This document shows, piece after piece, positions 16,273 to 24,624 of a stretch of DNA of 64,000 bases (its first letter is position 1; each line of letters begins with the position of its first letter). The notes beneath the pieces are model-generated. The model had not been told where the DNA came from and made no database searches. It saw only the letters and a program-made list of their open reading frames with translations. Source of the DNA: Pseudomonas asturiensis (GTDB lineage: Bacteria > Pseudomonadota > Gammaproteobacteria > Pseudomonadales > Pseudomonadaceae); contig NZ_FRDA01000004.1 in the NCBI RefSeq assembly GCF_900143095.1, positions 323,265 to 387,264 of the forward strand, read 5' to 3'. Made by a program: the position numbers and the translations under genes.

Positions 16273-16800
16273 TCAGGCGTGGGAGTCTTTCCACCAGGCT
16301 GCCGCTTGCGTGCCAATCTGTTCAATGGACTGGGTTGCATCGACCACCAGGGTCAGCGGTTCGCCATAGGGCGCTTCGAGCGTTGCAAACTGGCTGTCCA
16401 CCAGGCTTGCAGGCATGAAATGCCCAGGGCGGTGCGAGCAGCGTTCGACGGCAAGCTCCTTGGTCAGTTCCAGAAACACGAAGCCCAGCCCCGGAACAGC
16501 ATCACGCAGGCGCTGGCGATAGATCAGCTTGAGGGCCGAGCAGGTCAGAACAGGGTGTTCGCCTCGGGCAAGGGACGCCGCGAGTTCTTCACCCAGGCGG
16601 GTCAGCCAGCCGGCGCGGTCCTGATCGTTGAGAGGGGTCCCGGCGCTCATCTTCTCGATGTTGGCCGGCGGGTGGAAGGCATCACCTTCGATGAGGCGAC
16701 CTCCGCTTTTGAGTGCAATTTCGGCACCTACGGCACTTTTGCCGCAGCCCGAGACACCCATCACCACAAGGGCTGAAATAGCAGTATTCGCAGTTGTCAC
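16273..16800 (-). CDS. gntK: gluconokinase
   Basis: A 175-residue cytoplasmic kinase that makes 6-phosphogluconate from gluconate and ATP. The P-loop is GVSGCGKS near residue 14; the family motifs EGDAFHPPANIEKMSAGTPL (substrate binding) and CSALKLIYRQRLR follow, and HRPGHFMPASLVDSQFATLE is the GntK C-terminal signature. The length is normal. GTG at 16800 is preferred because GAGGTG lies 6 nt before it; a GTG three codons earlier (16809) is possible but has no ribosome site. It is divergent from gntR, with operators between them. Confidence 0.93.
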   Translation of the reverse strand: MTTANTAISALVVMGVSGCGKSAVGAEIALKSGGRLIEGDAFHPPANIEKMSAGTPLNDQDRAGWLTRLGEELAASLARGEHPVLTCSALKLIYRQRLRDAVPGLGFVFLELTKELAVERCSHRPGHFMPASLVDSQFATLEAPYGEPLTLVVDATQSIEQIGTQAAAWWKDSHA

Positions 16801-16818
16801 AGTAGGCACCTCATCTGG

Positions 16819-16832
16819 AGACAGCGCTGTCT
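16819..16832. promoter_or_regulatory. GntR-type operator before gntK
   Basis: AGACAGCGCTGTCT, a perfect palindrome and an exact copy of the site at 16241. It lies only about 19-32 bp upstream of the gntK start, so it should overlap the core promoter or transcript start and act by repression. Confidence 0.78.
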
Positions 16833-16980
16833 TTGTCCGATGGACATCAAGACCAGCTCAAGCTGTTCCAGTTCTTGTCGTTGTTTTAGGTTAAACACAA
16901 ACATCGGAGGCTGTTCTCCGTGGCGACCCTGCGCGGGCGGCAAATATGAAACCAGCGATAAAGCATTGTCACGGTCCGTG

Positions 16981-16994
16981 AGACAGCGCTACCT
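16981..16994. promoter_or_regulatory. degenerate GntR-type operator before gntR
   Basis: AGACAGCGCTACCT keeps the left half site and core of the palindrome, with two changes in the right half. It lies about 50-60 bp before gntR and probably mediates weaker autorepression. Confidence 0.6.
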
Positions 16995-17042
16995 TATGGG
17001 GCATTAGACACATTTGGCAACCCCTATATTAGTTGGCAACGC

Positions 17043-18059
17043 ATGACGCGCATTGGTTCCCGATCTACCGGTCGTCCGACCCTCAATGAAGTGGCCCGTC
17101 TGGCTGCCGTTTCTCCCATTACAGCGTCACGGGCGCTGCGGGGTGTCGCAACTGTTGCGCCAGAGCTGGTGGAAAAAGTTCGCGCAGCCGCCCACAGTCT
17201 GGGCTATGTCGCCAACCCTGCCGCTCGCGCCCTGGCGTCGTCCTGCAGCCAGACGGTCGTGGTGCTGGTGCCTTCGCTCTCCAACCAATTGTTCATTGAA
17301 ACGCTGGAGGCCATTCAGGATGTCTTGCGCCCTCGCGGCCTGGACGTGGTGATCGGCAACTATCACTACTCGGCCGAGGAAGAGGAGAAATTGCTGCGCA
17401 ACCATCTGGTCAATAGACCGCGCGGTATTTTGCTGACCGGTTCCGACCGCACCCAGGCTTCGCAGCAGATGCTGGAAGCCAGCGGCATTGCGTGCGTGCA
17501 CATGATGGAGCTGGACCCACGCCCAGGCACCTACAGCGTGGGGTTTTCCCAGGAACAGGCGGGGGCGCAGGCTGCCCGACACTTGCTGGGCAGAGGTCGC
17601 AAGCGACTGGCCTACATGGCTGCTCAGCTCGATACCCGAGTGTTGCAGCGTGGCGCAGGATTTCGTCAGGTGTTGGAAGACGCTGGCCTGTTCGACGCCG
17701 AACTGCAGGTCACGACTCCTTTGCCATCGTCGATAGGCCTGGGCGGCGAGCTGTTCGCTCGGCTGCTGGACGAGCATCCTGATGTCGATGGCATTTTCTT
17801 CTGCAACGATGACCTGGCACAGGGCGCATCGCTCGAGGCCTTGCGTCTGGGTGTCGCCATTCCCCGGCAGGTCTCGATGATCGGTTTCAATGATCTGCCA
17901 GGCTCGGCGCACATGGTGCCGCGCCTGACCTCCATCCGCACCCCGCGGCAGGAAGTCGGCCAACGTGCGGCCCAGGTGTTGCTGGGGCTGCTGGACGGCG
18001 TTGTCCAGCAATCGCGGGTGGATCTGGGATTCGAGCTGGTGGTGCGCGAGAGTTCATGA
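17043..18059 (+). CDS. gntR: LacI-family gluconate regulator
   Basis: A 338-residue repressor. The LacI HTH and hinge are at residues 12-65 (TLNEVARLAAVSPITASRAL, then VAPELVEKVRAAAHSLGYVANPAARALAS), followed by a periplasmic-binding-protein-like sensor domain (VVVLVPSLSNQLF, GILLTGSDRT, CNDDLAQGASLEALRLG, SMIGFNDLPGS). Placement next to gntK and gntP and the LacI-type palindromes identify it as GntR, with gluconate or 6-phosphogluconate as the likely inducer. The ATG at 17043 fixes the normal HTH distance. No good ribosome site is seen. Confidence 0.93.
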   Translation: MTRIGSRSTGRPTLNEVARLAAVSPITASRALRGVATVAPELVEKVRAAAHSLGYVANPAARALASSCSQTVVVLVPSLSNQLFIETLEAIQDVLRPRGLDVVIGNYHYSAEEEEKLLRNHLVNRPRGILLTGSDRTQASQQMLEASGIACVHMMELDPRPGTYSVGFSQEQAGAQAARHLLGRGRKRLAYMAAQLDTRVLQRGAGFRQVLEDAGLFDAELQVTTPLPSSIGLGGELFARLLDEHPDVDGIFFCNDDLAQGASLEALRLGVAIPRQVSMIGFNDLPGSAHMVPRLTSIRTPRQEVGQRAAQVLLGLLDGVVQQSRVDLGFELVVRESS

Positions 18060-18361
18060 GTCCCCCATGAGCAGGTTGCAGACCAATGGCGAGCGACCTG
18101 CTCAGGCCACCGCCGCCCTGACGCGAGCCCGCGAACGCCTTGCCTCTCGACCTCCGAAAGCTTTTTTGCCACCACCTGGAACCCTTCTTTTACTGTCATT
18201 TCTGTCAGTACCCAACCCGTCTCGGTGAGTATTCAATGACCTCAGGTTTTTGGATCCGGGTGGCATAAGCGACGTTGCCACATCGTTTGTTGATGGGGCC
18301 ATACCTTCTTATCTTTCCCCCATCGTGGCGGTCTCGCGGGACCTATTCTCAGGTGAGTGAC
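18060..18361. other. 302-bp intergenic region after gntR
   Basis: No gene seen. It begins with a 9-bp perfect inverted repeat, TGAGCAGGT (18068-18076) and ACCTGCTCA (18096-18104), directly after the gntR stop, without a T tract. The rest contains the promoter and an AGGTGA ribosome site for the propeller protein. Confidence 0.5.
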
Positions 18362-19333
18362 ATGCACAAAAAAGCATCTCAGGACGTAAGAGCTTTTACC
18401 CATATGGCAGACCCGGACGGCGCAGGAGTGCCGCTGGACGTTGCATGGCTGACAGGCATCATTCCGCTGGGCTTCGTTCCCAGGGAAATCGCCATCAGCC
18501 CCGATGAAAAAACACTTTATGTGCCTCACGAAAACGGCAGAGAAATCAGTGTGGTCGACGTCGAGACCGCAAGCGTGGTGAATTGCATCAAGGGGGTGGG
18601 GCCGGGCGAGGTCACCCTGAGCCCCGACGGCAAACGGCTCTACAGCGCCGGCTATAACAAGTGCTTTGTGATCAGCACCCTGACCTGCGAAGTGATCAGG
18701 GTCATTGCCTCAGGCAACGTCAACAGGATCGTCTGCAGTCTGGATGGCCGATTCATCTTCCTGTCGTTCAGGTACGCACCAGGCGGGCTGATTCGCCAGA
18801 TCGAAACGCAGCACTACAGTGTGGTCAACGACTTCGATCTGGGTACGCTCTCCAACGCTTCGCGGGTGCTGGGTGTCAGCCCTGAAAACGATCGCGTGTA
18901 CGCCTCGGCGCTGGTCACCGGCACTGACGCCTCGACGGTGTCGGCCATCGGTACGGTCGATTATCTGCAGCACGATATTCAAGGCTTTACCGAGCCGCAA
19001 TCGCTGGCCGTCAGCTCGGACGGGACTCGGCTGTATGTGGGCGGTATCGATGAGGTGTATGTGGTCGATGCAACCACCTGCAGAATGTTCTATCGAGAAA
19101 AGATCGGCTCGCAGGGCTATCCCGTCAAGGTTATCGGCATCACGCCGGATGATCGCTATGTATACGCGGTCTGCACCTGCAATTTCGACGTGTACAGGAT
19201 TGATACGCTCAAGGGCACGGTTGCCTGCGTAGCCTTCTTCCCGTCCCTGGGTGGTTCGGTGTTGAACGCATCTGGAACCCTTCTCTACAGCACTCATACC
19301 GACATGAACTGGATCTCCATCTACAAGCTGTAG
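18362..19333 (+). CDS. YVTN/YncE-like beta-propeller protein
   Basis: A 323-residue protein made of repeated blades of the YVTN type. Examples are PREIAISPDEKTLYV-x-H-E-N-G with ISVVDVETASVV, GEVTLSPDGKRLYSAGY, SRVLGVSPENDRVYASAL, QSLAVSSDGTRLYVGGIDEVYVVD, and KVIGITPDDRYVYAV. Seven blades fit the length. No signal peptide is seen from the ATG at 18362, although most YncE proteins are exported; the frame upstream to 18275 has a hydrophobic patch but no ribosome site. AGGTGAGTGAC precedes the ATG. The role is unknown and probably involves protein interaction. Confidence 0.75.
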   Translation: MHKKASQDVRAFTHMADPDGAGVPLDVAWLTGIIPLGFVPREIAISPDEKTLYVPHENGREISVVDVETASVVNCIKGVGPGEVTLSPDGKRLYSAGYNKCFVISTLTCEVIRVIASGNVNRIVCSLDGRFIFLSFRYAPGGLIRQIETQHYSVVNDFDLGTLSNASRVLGVSPENDRVYASALVTGTDASTVSAIGTVDYLQHDIQGFTEPQSLAVSSDGTRLYVGGIDEVYVVDATTCRMFYREKIGSQGYPVKVIGITPDDRYVYAVCTCNFDVYRIDTLKGTVACVAFFPSLGGSVLNASGTLLYSTHTDMNWISIYKL

Positions 19334-19452
19334 CGTTACCTGCAACGACCTCGCCGCCGTCAGCGTTTCGAACATCTTCCTTCAGACAACGGCCGAATGT
19401 TTCTCCGGGCACCGCGCACGGGCCTGAGAAACATTCGGTTCTGCCGCGTGGG

Positions 19453-21633
19453 TTATCGATCGCTGTCCTTGAACGCCAGCCTCGATTCATGCAGCAGCGG
19501 CTCGGTGTAGCCGGCCGGCTGTTCGCAGCCCTTGAACACCAGGTCGCAGGCAGCCTTGAAAGCTACCGATTGCTTGAAATCCCTGGCCATGGGCCGGTAA
19601 TGCGAGTCCCCGGCGTTCTGCTTGTCCACCACTTTGGCCATGCGCTCCAGCACGCTTTGCACGTACTCCTTGTCGACCACTTTGTGCAGCAGCCAGTTGG
19701 CCATGTGCTGACTGGAGATACGCAGCGTGGCGCGATCTTCCATCAGCCCGACATTATGGATATCCGGCACCTTGGAGCACCCCACGCCCTGTTCGACCCA
19801 ACGCACCACATAGCCGAGCAGGCCTTGTGCGTTGTTCTCCAGTTCCTCGCGAATCTGCTCCAGGGTCCATTGCGGTTCAGCGACCACCGGGATGGTCAGC
19901 AAGTCATCCAGCAATGGGTCACTCACGTCGGCCAGGCTGATCTGTTCAAGTGTCTGCTGAACGGCCCGTACATCGACTTGATGATAGTGCAGGGCGTGCA
20001 GGGTGGCGGCGGTTGGCGAAGGCACCCAGGCCGTGGTGGCACCGGATTGTGGATGAGCGATTTTCTGCTCCAGCATGTCGGCCATCCGGTCGGGCATCGC
20101 CCACATACCTTTGCCGATCTGTGCCCGGCCGCGCAATCCGCAGGACAGTCCCACCAGCACGTTGCTGCGCTCGTAAGCCTTGATCCAGGGCGTGTTCTTC
20201 ATGTCGCCCTTGCGCAGTACGGGGCCTGCCTGCATGGCGCTGTGAATTTCATCACCGGTGCGGTCCAGAAAACCGGTATTGATGAACGCGACCCGTGCCG
20301 AGGCCGCTTCGATGCAGGCCTTGAGGTTGACGCTGGTGCGCCGTTCCTCGTCCATGATGCCCATCTTTATCGTGTGGCGCTCAAGCTTGAGCATGTCCTC
20401 TATTCGGCTGAACAACTGGTCGGCAAACGCCACTTCGTCCGGGCCGTGCATTTTGGGTTTGACGATGTAAATGCTGCCCGCCCGGGAATTGCCGCGTCGG
20501 GTCAGATCGTGCAGGGCAATCAGGCTGGTCATGACGCCGTCCAGGATTCCCTCGGGAATCTCGTGCCCGTCGCGGTCGACGATCGCGGGGTTGGTCATCA
20601 GATGGCCGACATTGCGAATGAACAGCAACGAACGCCCGCGCAACTTAAGCTCGCCGCCCCTGGCCGCCGTATAGCTACGATCGGGATTCAGGCGTCGGGT
20701 GACAGGTTTGCCGCCTTTGTCGATCGTCTCGACCAGATCACCTTTCATCAGTCCCAGCCAGTTGCGATACACCAGCACCTTGTCGTCGGCATCCACGGCG
20801 GCAACCGAGTCTTCGCAATCGATGATGGTCGAGAGCGCCGACTCCAGCAGCAGGTCCTTGATCCCGGCCATGTCGCTGCTGCCGACCTTGTGATGCAGGT
20901 CGATCTGGATTTCGATGTGCAGGCCGTTGTTCTTCAGCAAAATGGCGTCAGGCTTGTCGGGCTCGCCTTGAAAGCCCACATACTTTTCCGGCTGTTGCAA
21001 AGCGGTCCGGGTGCCATCGGCCAGTGTGATGTGCAACTGGTTGTCTTCGATGTGATAGCGGCGGGCGTCGATGTGGCTGCCCTTGGCAAGGGGGGCGCTG
21101 GTGTCGAGCAGTTGACGGGCGACCAGGATCACCTTGGCACCGCGCAGCGGGTTGTAGCCTGCGCTGATCTCGGCACCATTGGAGACGGGGATTGCGTCGG
21201 TGCCGTAGAGCGCATCGTACAGCGACCCCCAGCGGGCATTGGCGGCATTGAGTGCGTAACGCGCGTTGCTGGCGGGAACCACCAGTTGCGGGCCGGCCTG
21301 TTCGCTGATTTCCAGATCGACATTGGAGGTCGTCGCGCTGACGTGCTCAGGGACTGGACGCAGATAGCCGATCGATTTCAGAAACTCGCGGTAGGCGGGC
21401 ATGTCGCTGATCGGGCCGGGATGCTTTTTGTGCCAGGTGTCGAGCTCGGCCTGCAAACGTTCACGCTCGGCCAGCAATTCGCGGTTGCGCGGCGCCAGTT
21501 CATGCACCAGCGCATCGAAGCTGCCCCAGAACGTTTCCGGGTCCAGACCGGTGCCGGGCAGGACTTCTTCATCGACGAAGCGTTGCAGATTGACGGCCAC
21601 CTTGAGGTCTTGGCATTTGATGATGTCGGTCAT
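19453..21633 (-). CDS. glcB: malate synthase G
   Basis: A 726-residue enzyme that condenses glyoxylate and acetyl-CoA to malate. The length matches family G (about 723 residues). Landmarks are [20 protein letters not shown] in the TIM barrel, [82 protein letters not shown] and [11 protein letters not shown]. It consumes the glyoxylate made by GlcDEF. It lies downstream of glcG on the same strand, but about 260 bp away with a repeat region between, so it may have its own promoter. Confidence 0.97.
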   Translation of the reverse strand: MTDIIKCQDLKVAVNLQRFVDEEVLPGTGLDPETFWGSFDALVHELAPRNRELLAERERLQAELDTWHKKHPGPISDMPAYREFLKSIGYLRPVPEHVSATTSNVDLEISEQAGPQLVVPASNARYALNAANARWGSLYDALYGTDAIPVSNGAEISAGYNPLRGAKVILVARQLLDTSAPLAKGSHIDARRYHIEDNQLHITLADGTRTALQQPEKYVGFQGEPDKPDAILLKNNGLHIEIQIDLHHKVGSSDMAGIKDLLLESALSTIIDCEDSVAAVDADDKVLVYRNWLGLMKGDLVETIDKGGKPVTRRLNPDRSYTAARGGELKLRGRSLLFIRNVGHLMTNPAIVDRDGHEIPEGILDGVMTSLIALHDLTRRGNSRAGSIYIVKPKMHGPDEVAFADQLFSRIEDMLKLERHTIKMGIMDEERRTSVNLKACIEAASARVAFINTGFLDRTGDEIHSAMQAGPVLRKGDMKNTPWIKAYERSNVLVGLSCGLRGRAQIGKGMWAMPDRMADMLEQKIAHPQSGATTAWVPSPTAATLHALHYHQVDVRAVQQTLEQISLADVSDPLLDDLLTIPVVAEPQWTLEQIREELENNAQGLLGYVVRWVEQGVGCSKVPDIHNVGLMEDRATLRISSQHMANWLLHKVVDKEYVQSVLERMAKVVDKQNAGDSHYRPMARDFKQSVAFKAACDLVFKGCEQPAGYTEPLLHESRLAFKDSDR

Positions 21634-21714
21634 GGGAAGAGGTCCTTGGTTAAGGTTTTTTTCGCGCCAGTGCTCGGCCTCAGACCTGAGCCTTGCTGGA
21701 TGACTGCAAGGCTT

Positions 21715-21822
21715 AGGTGGAGGCGAGGTGGCTCGCGAAAGCGACGTGCGGATGCCGGATCTTCAGGCGCAGAGCCTTTAGTGGAGGTACCGGTCTGTTC
21801 ATGAGCAAGCTCACACCTGCGT
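21715..21822. repeat. degenerate inverted REP pair (BIME-like)
   Basis: Between glcG and glcB, GGCTCGCGAAAGCG (from about 21730) and, roughly 70 bp on, ATGAGCAAGCTCACACC resemble the two arms of Pseudomonas REP doublets (GCTCGCGAAAGCGG and GCGAGCAAGCTCGC). The orientation is inverted and the sequence is decayed. Confidence 0.4.
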
Positions 21823-21895
21823 AGCCCGGTGTTGTCCTTTCAGACCTGCGTATAAAAACAATCGCCCACGCACGGGAATGATTTATAACGCCTGT

Positions 21896-22303
21896 TCAAT
21901 CGGCATTCAGCGCTGCAATACCCGCCTTGGCGACCTGGGCATCCTGATCCGCCTTCACGCCGGACACGCCCACTGCGCCGATCACCTGGCCATCGACAAT
22001 CACCGGCACGCCGCCTTCCAGCGAGGTCAGCAACGGGGCGCTGAGAAACGCCGTGCGGCCACCGTTGACCATGTCTTCGTAGCCTTTGGATTCGCGTTTG
22101 CCCAACGCCGAGGTGCGGGCTTTTTCGATGGAGATATAGCTGCTGATCGCGGCAGCGTCGTCCAGTCGCTCGAAGGCCAGCAGATGGCCGCCGTCATCGA
22201 CAATCGCAATCGACACGGCCCAGCCATTGGCATGCGCCTCGTTGCGGGCGGCGATGAGCATCTGGCTGACTTCGTTCTGGGTCAAAACGGCTTTTATTTT
22301 CAT
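21896..22303 (-). CDS. glcG: GlcG/HbpS-like (DUF336) heme-degrading domain protein
   Basis: A 135-residue protein of the DUF336 family: VSQMLIAARNEAHANGWAVSIAIVDDGG, then ISIEKARTSALGKRES, and GGVPVIVDGQVIGAVGVSG at the end. GlcG is encoded in glycolate operons, but its biochemical role is not settled; homologues bind heme or small molecules. AGGAG sits at ideal spacing before the ATG. It follows glcF by about 33 bp and probably belongs to the glcDEFG transcript. Confidence 0.92.
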   Translation of the reverse strand: MKIKAVLTQNEVSQMLIAARNEAHANGWAVSIAIVDDGGHLLAFERLDDAAAISSYISIEKARTSALGKRESKGYEDMVNGGRTAFLSAPLLTSLEGGVPVIVDGQVIGAVGVSGVKADQDAQVAKAGIAALNAD

Positions 22304-22336
22304 GGGAGCTCCTGAGAAAAAGTGGGGTGAGAATAG

Positions 22337-23563
22337 TCAGTGCGTACCGTTCAGCGCCTGGTCGATCAGCTCGATCCAGTGCCTTACGGGTGTTCGATGG
22401 GCGCTGGCCAGATGGGTCTGGCAGCCGATGTTCGCGGTGGCGATGACCTGCGGTTTGCCGCTCTCCAGGGCGTTCATGCGGTTGTCGCGCAACTGGCGGG
22501 CCAGCACCGGTTGTGTGACTGAATAGGTGCCTGCCGAGCCGCAGCACAGATGGCCATCCGGTACCGCAGTCAGGTTGAAGCCTAGACGAGACAGCACCTT
22601 TTCGACTTCGCCACCCAGCTTTTGCGCGTGCTGCAACGTGCAGGGGCAATGGAATGCCAGCCGCGTGTCGGTTTTGATGTCCAGCGTTTCCAGAGGTTCG
22701 TCGCGCAGCACCTCGACCAGATCACGCGCCCTGGCGCTGACCTGCGCGGCCTTGTCGGCGTAGGCCGGATCGTGGCGCAGCAAATGACCGTAATCCTTGA
22801 CGAACGCTCCACAGCCACTGGCCGTCTGGACAATGCTCTGCGCGCCGCCCTCGATAGCGGGCCACCAGGCGTCGATGTTGCGCCGGGCGCGATCCAGTCC
22901 CGCGTCCTGTGCGTTGAGGTGATAATCCACCGCGCCACAACAGCCCGCTTCGCGGATCGGGGTGACGCTGATGCCCAGCCGGTCCAGCACCCGTGCGGTG
23001 GCCGCATTGGTGTTGGGCGACAGTGCCGGTTGCACGCAGCCTTCCAGCATCAGGACCTGACGAGAGTGGCGCGTGTCCGGACGAACGCCTGCGGTATGAA
23101 TCGCGGACGGCAGCTTGTCTTTGAGCGTGTCCGGCAGCAGTGGGCGGAAGGTAGTGCCCAGGCGGGTCAGCGTTTTGAACAGCCCTGTATTGGGCACGAC
23201 GTTACGCAAGCCTTCGCGCAACAGCCGTTGGCCCAGTGGCCGCGGCACGGCGGCATCGACCACTGCGCGGCCGATGTCCAGCAGGTTGTGATAGTCGACC
23301 CCCGAAGGACACGTGGTCTCGCAGTTGCGGCAGCTCAGGCAGCGGTCCAGGTGCAGTTGGGTTTTTTCGGTGACCTCATGGCCCTCCAGTACCTGCTTGA
23401 TGAGGTAGATCCGTCCCCGTGGGCCGTCCAGTTCATCGCCCAGCAATTGATAGGTCGGGCAGGTGGCGTTGCAGAAACCACAGTGCACGCAACTGCGCAG
23501 AATGCGTTCGGCTTCTTCAGCGCGGGGCAGTTGTCGGGCCTGTTCGCTCAGGGTGGTCTGCAT
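22337..23563 (-). CDS. glcF: glycolate oxidase iron-sulfur subunit
   Basis: A 408-residue subunit that passes electrons from GlcD/GlcE to the membrane. Two 4Fe-4S ferredoxin motifs are visible at about residues 27-40 (CVHCGFCNATCPTY) and 76-90 (CLSCRNCETTCPSG), followed by two CCG cysteine-rich domains ending in CCGAVDYH and CCGSAGTYS. GGAG lies before the ATG. It starts 2 bp after the glcE stop, so translation is tightly linked. Confidence 0.96.
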   Translation of the reverse strand: MQTTLSEQARQLPRAEEAERILRSCVHCGFCNATCPTYQLLGDELDGPRGRIYLIKQVLEGHEVTEKTQLHLDRCLSCRNCETTCPSGVDYHNLLDIGRAVVDAAVPRPLGQRLLREGLRNVVPNTGLFKTLTRLGTTFRPLLPDTLKDKLPSAIHTAGVRPDTRHSRQVLMLEGCVQPALSPNTNAATARVLDRLGISVTPIREAGCCGAVDYHLNAQDAGLDRARRNIDAWWPAIEGGAQSIVQTASGCGAFVKDYGHLLRHDPAYADKAAQVSARARDLVEVLRDEPLETLDIKTDTRLAFHCPCTLQHAQKLGGEVEKVLSRLGFNLTAVPDGHLCCGSAGTYSVTQPVLARQLRDNRMNALESGKPQVIATANIGCQTHLASAHRTPVRHWIELIDQALNGTH

Positions 23564-23565
23564 GG

Positions 23566-24624
23566 TCAGAGCTCCGCGTACAGTCGGCCGGGGTTGAAGA
23601 TTCCTTGCGGATCGAGCCGGGTCTTGAGTTGATGGTGGTAGCGCATCAAAGGCGCAACCAATGGCTGGAATGGGCTGTCATGGTGGCCTGGCGTGTAACA
23701 GGTTGCATGCCCGCCGACCGCCGTTGCCAGGCTGCGAATGGTTTCACCGCTGGCGTCGGATTTCAGCCAGCGCTGAGCCCCGGCCCAGTCGATGAGCTGC
23801 TCGCCCGGCAGGTTCAGCACGCCGGTGTCGGCCGGTACGCAGATGCGCCAGAGCGGGCGCGGGTCGGCGAAGAATGGCAGGCGCTGTTCATTGAGTGTCT
23901 GCCAGTACTTCGGGTCCAGTTGTTCGCCACCCAGCCTGTCATGTGCAGCGGCCACCGAACCTTCGCCACCTTCAAGGCGCAGACGCAACACTTGTCCATC
24001 ATGGCTGGCGGCGCTGATCGGTATCGGCTGCTGGCCCCATTGCGTCAAACACGCCAGTGCGCGGGCGCTGTCCATTTGCAGCGCGATGCTGCTGCACAGG
24101 CGTGGTCTGGGCAGGACCTTGAGCGAAACTTCGGTCAGCACACCCAGGCAACCCATGCTGCCCGCCATCAAACGCGAGACGTCGTAACCGGCGACGTTCT
24201 TCATCACTTCGCCACCGAACCTCAGGTGTTTGCCGTGACCGGTAATCACCCGGGTGCCCAGCACAAAATCACGCACCGACCCGCTCCACGGACGCCGCGG
24301 TCCCGACAGCCCGGCCGCCACCATGCCGCCCAACGTGGCATCGCCGAAGGTTGGCGGCTCGCAAGGCAGCATCTGACCCGCATCATCGAGGGTCTGCATC
24401 AGCTCGCTCAACGGTGTGCCGGCGCGGGCGGTGATGACCAGTTCGGTCGGGTCGTAGCTGACGATGCCGCAGTGACCGCGCATGTCCAGCACTTTGCCTG
24501 GTGCTTCACGGCCGAGAAAGGCCTTGCTGTTGCCGCCCTGAATGCGCAGTGCAGTCGCGTCGTGCAAGGCCTGGTTGACCTGATCAAGCAGCGCGGCGCT
24601 GGCGTCCGTGTCTTGTGCAATCAT
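23566..24624 (-). CDS. glcE: glycolate oxidase FAD-binding subunit
   Basis: A 352-residue FAD-linked subunit. The FAD_binding_4 region has DPTELVITARAGTPLSELMQ, then GDATLGGMVAAGLSGPRRP and VRDFVLGTRVITGHGKHLRFGG followed by MKNVAGYDVSRLMAGSMG, all typical of GlcE. It is shorter than GlcD and lacks the large C-terminal oxidase domain. Its ATG overlaps the glcD stop as TGATG. Confidence 0.96.
   Translation of the reverse strand: MIAQDTDASAALLDQVNQALHDATALRIQGGNSKAFLGREAPGKVLDMRGHCGIVSYDPTELVITARAGTPLSELMQTLDDAGQMLPCEPPTFGDATLGGMVAAGLSGPRRPWSGSVRDFVLGTRVITGHGKHLRFGGEVMKNVAGYDVSRLMAGSMGCLGVLTEVSLKVLPRPRLCSSIALQMDSARALACLTQWGQQPIPISAASHDGQVLRLRLEGGEGSVAAAHDRLGGEQLDPKYWQTLNEQRLPFFADPRPLWRICVPADTGVLNLPGEQLIDWAGAQRWLKSDASGETIRSLATAVGGHATCYTPGHHDSPFQPLVAPLMRYHHQLKTRLDPQGIFNPGRLYAEL

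Noticed and set aside
14932..16776. A 614-residue open frame on the plus strand.
   Set aside because: It spans gntP, the operator gap and gntK in antisense, and its composition (rich in H, Q, R) is typical of a shadow frame.
19489..21804. A 771-residue open frame on the plus strand.
   Set aside because: It is the antisense of glcB. Long opposite-strand frames are common in GC-rich genes, and the malate synthase motifs are unambiguous.
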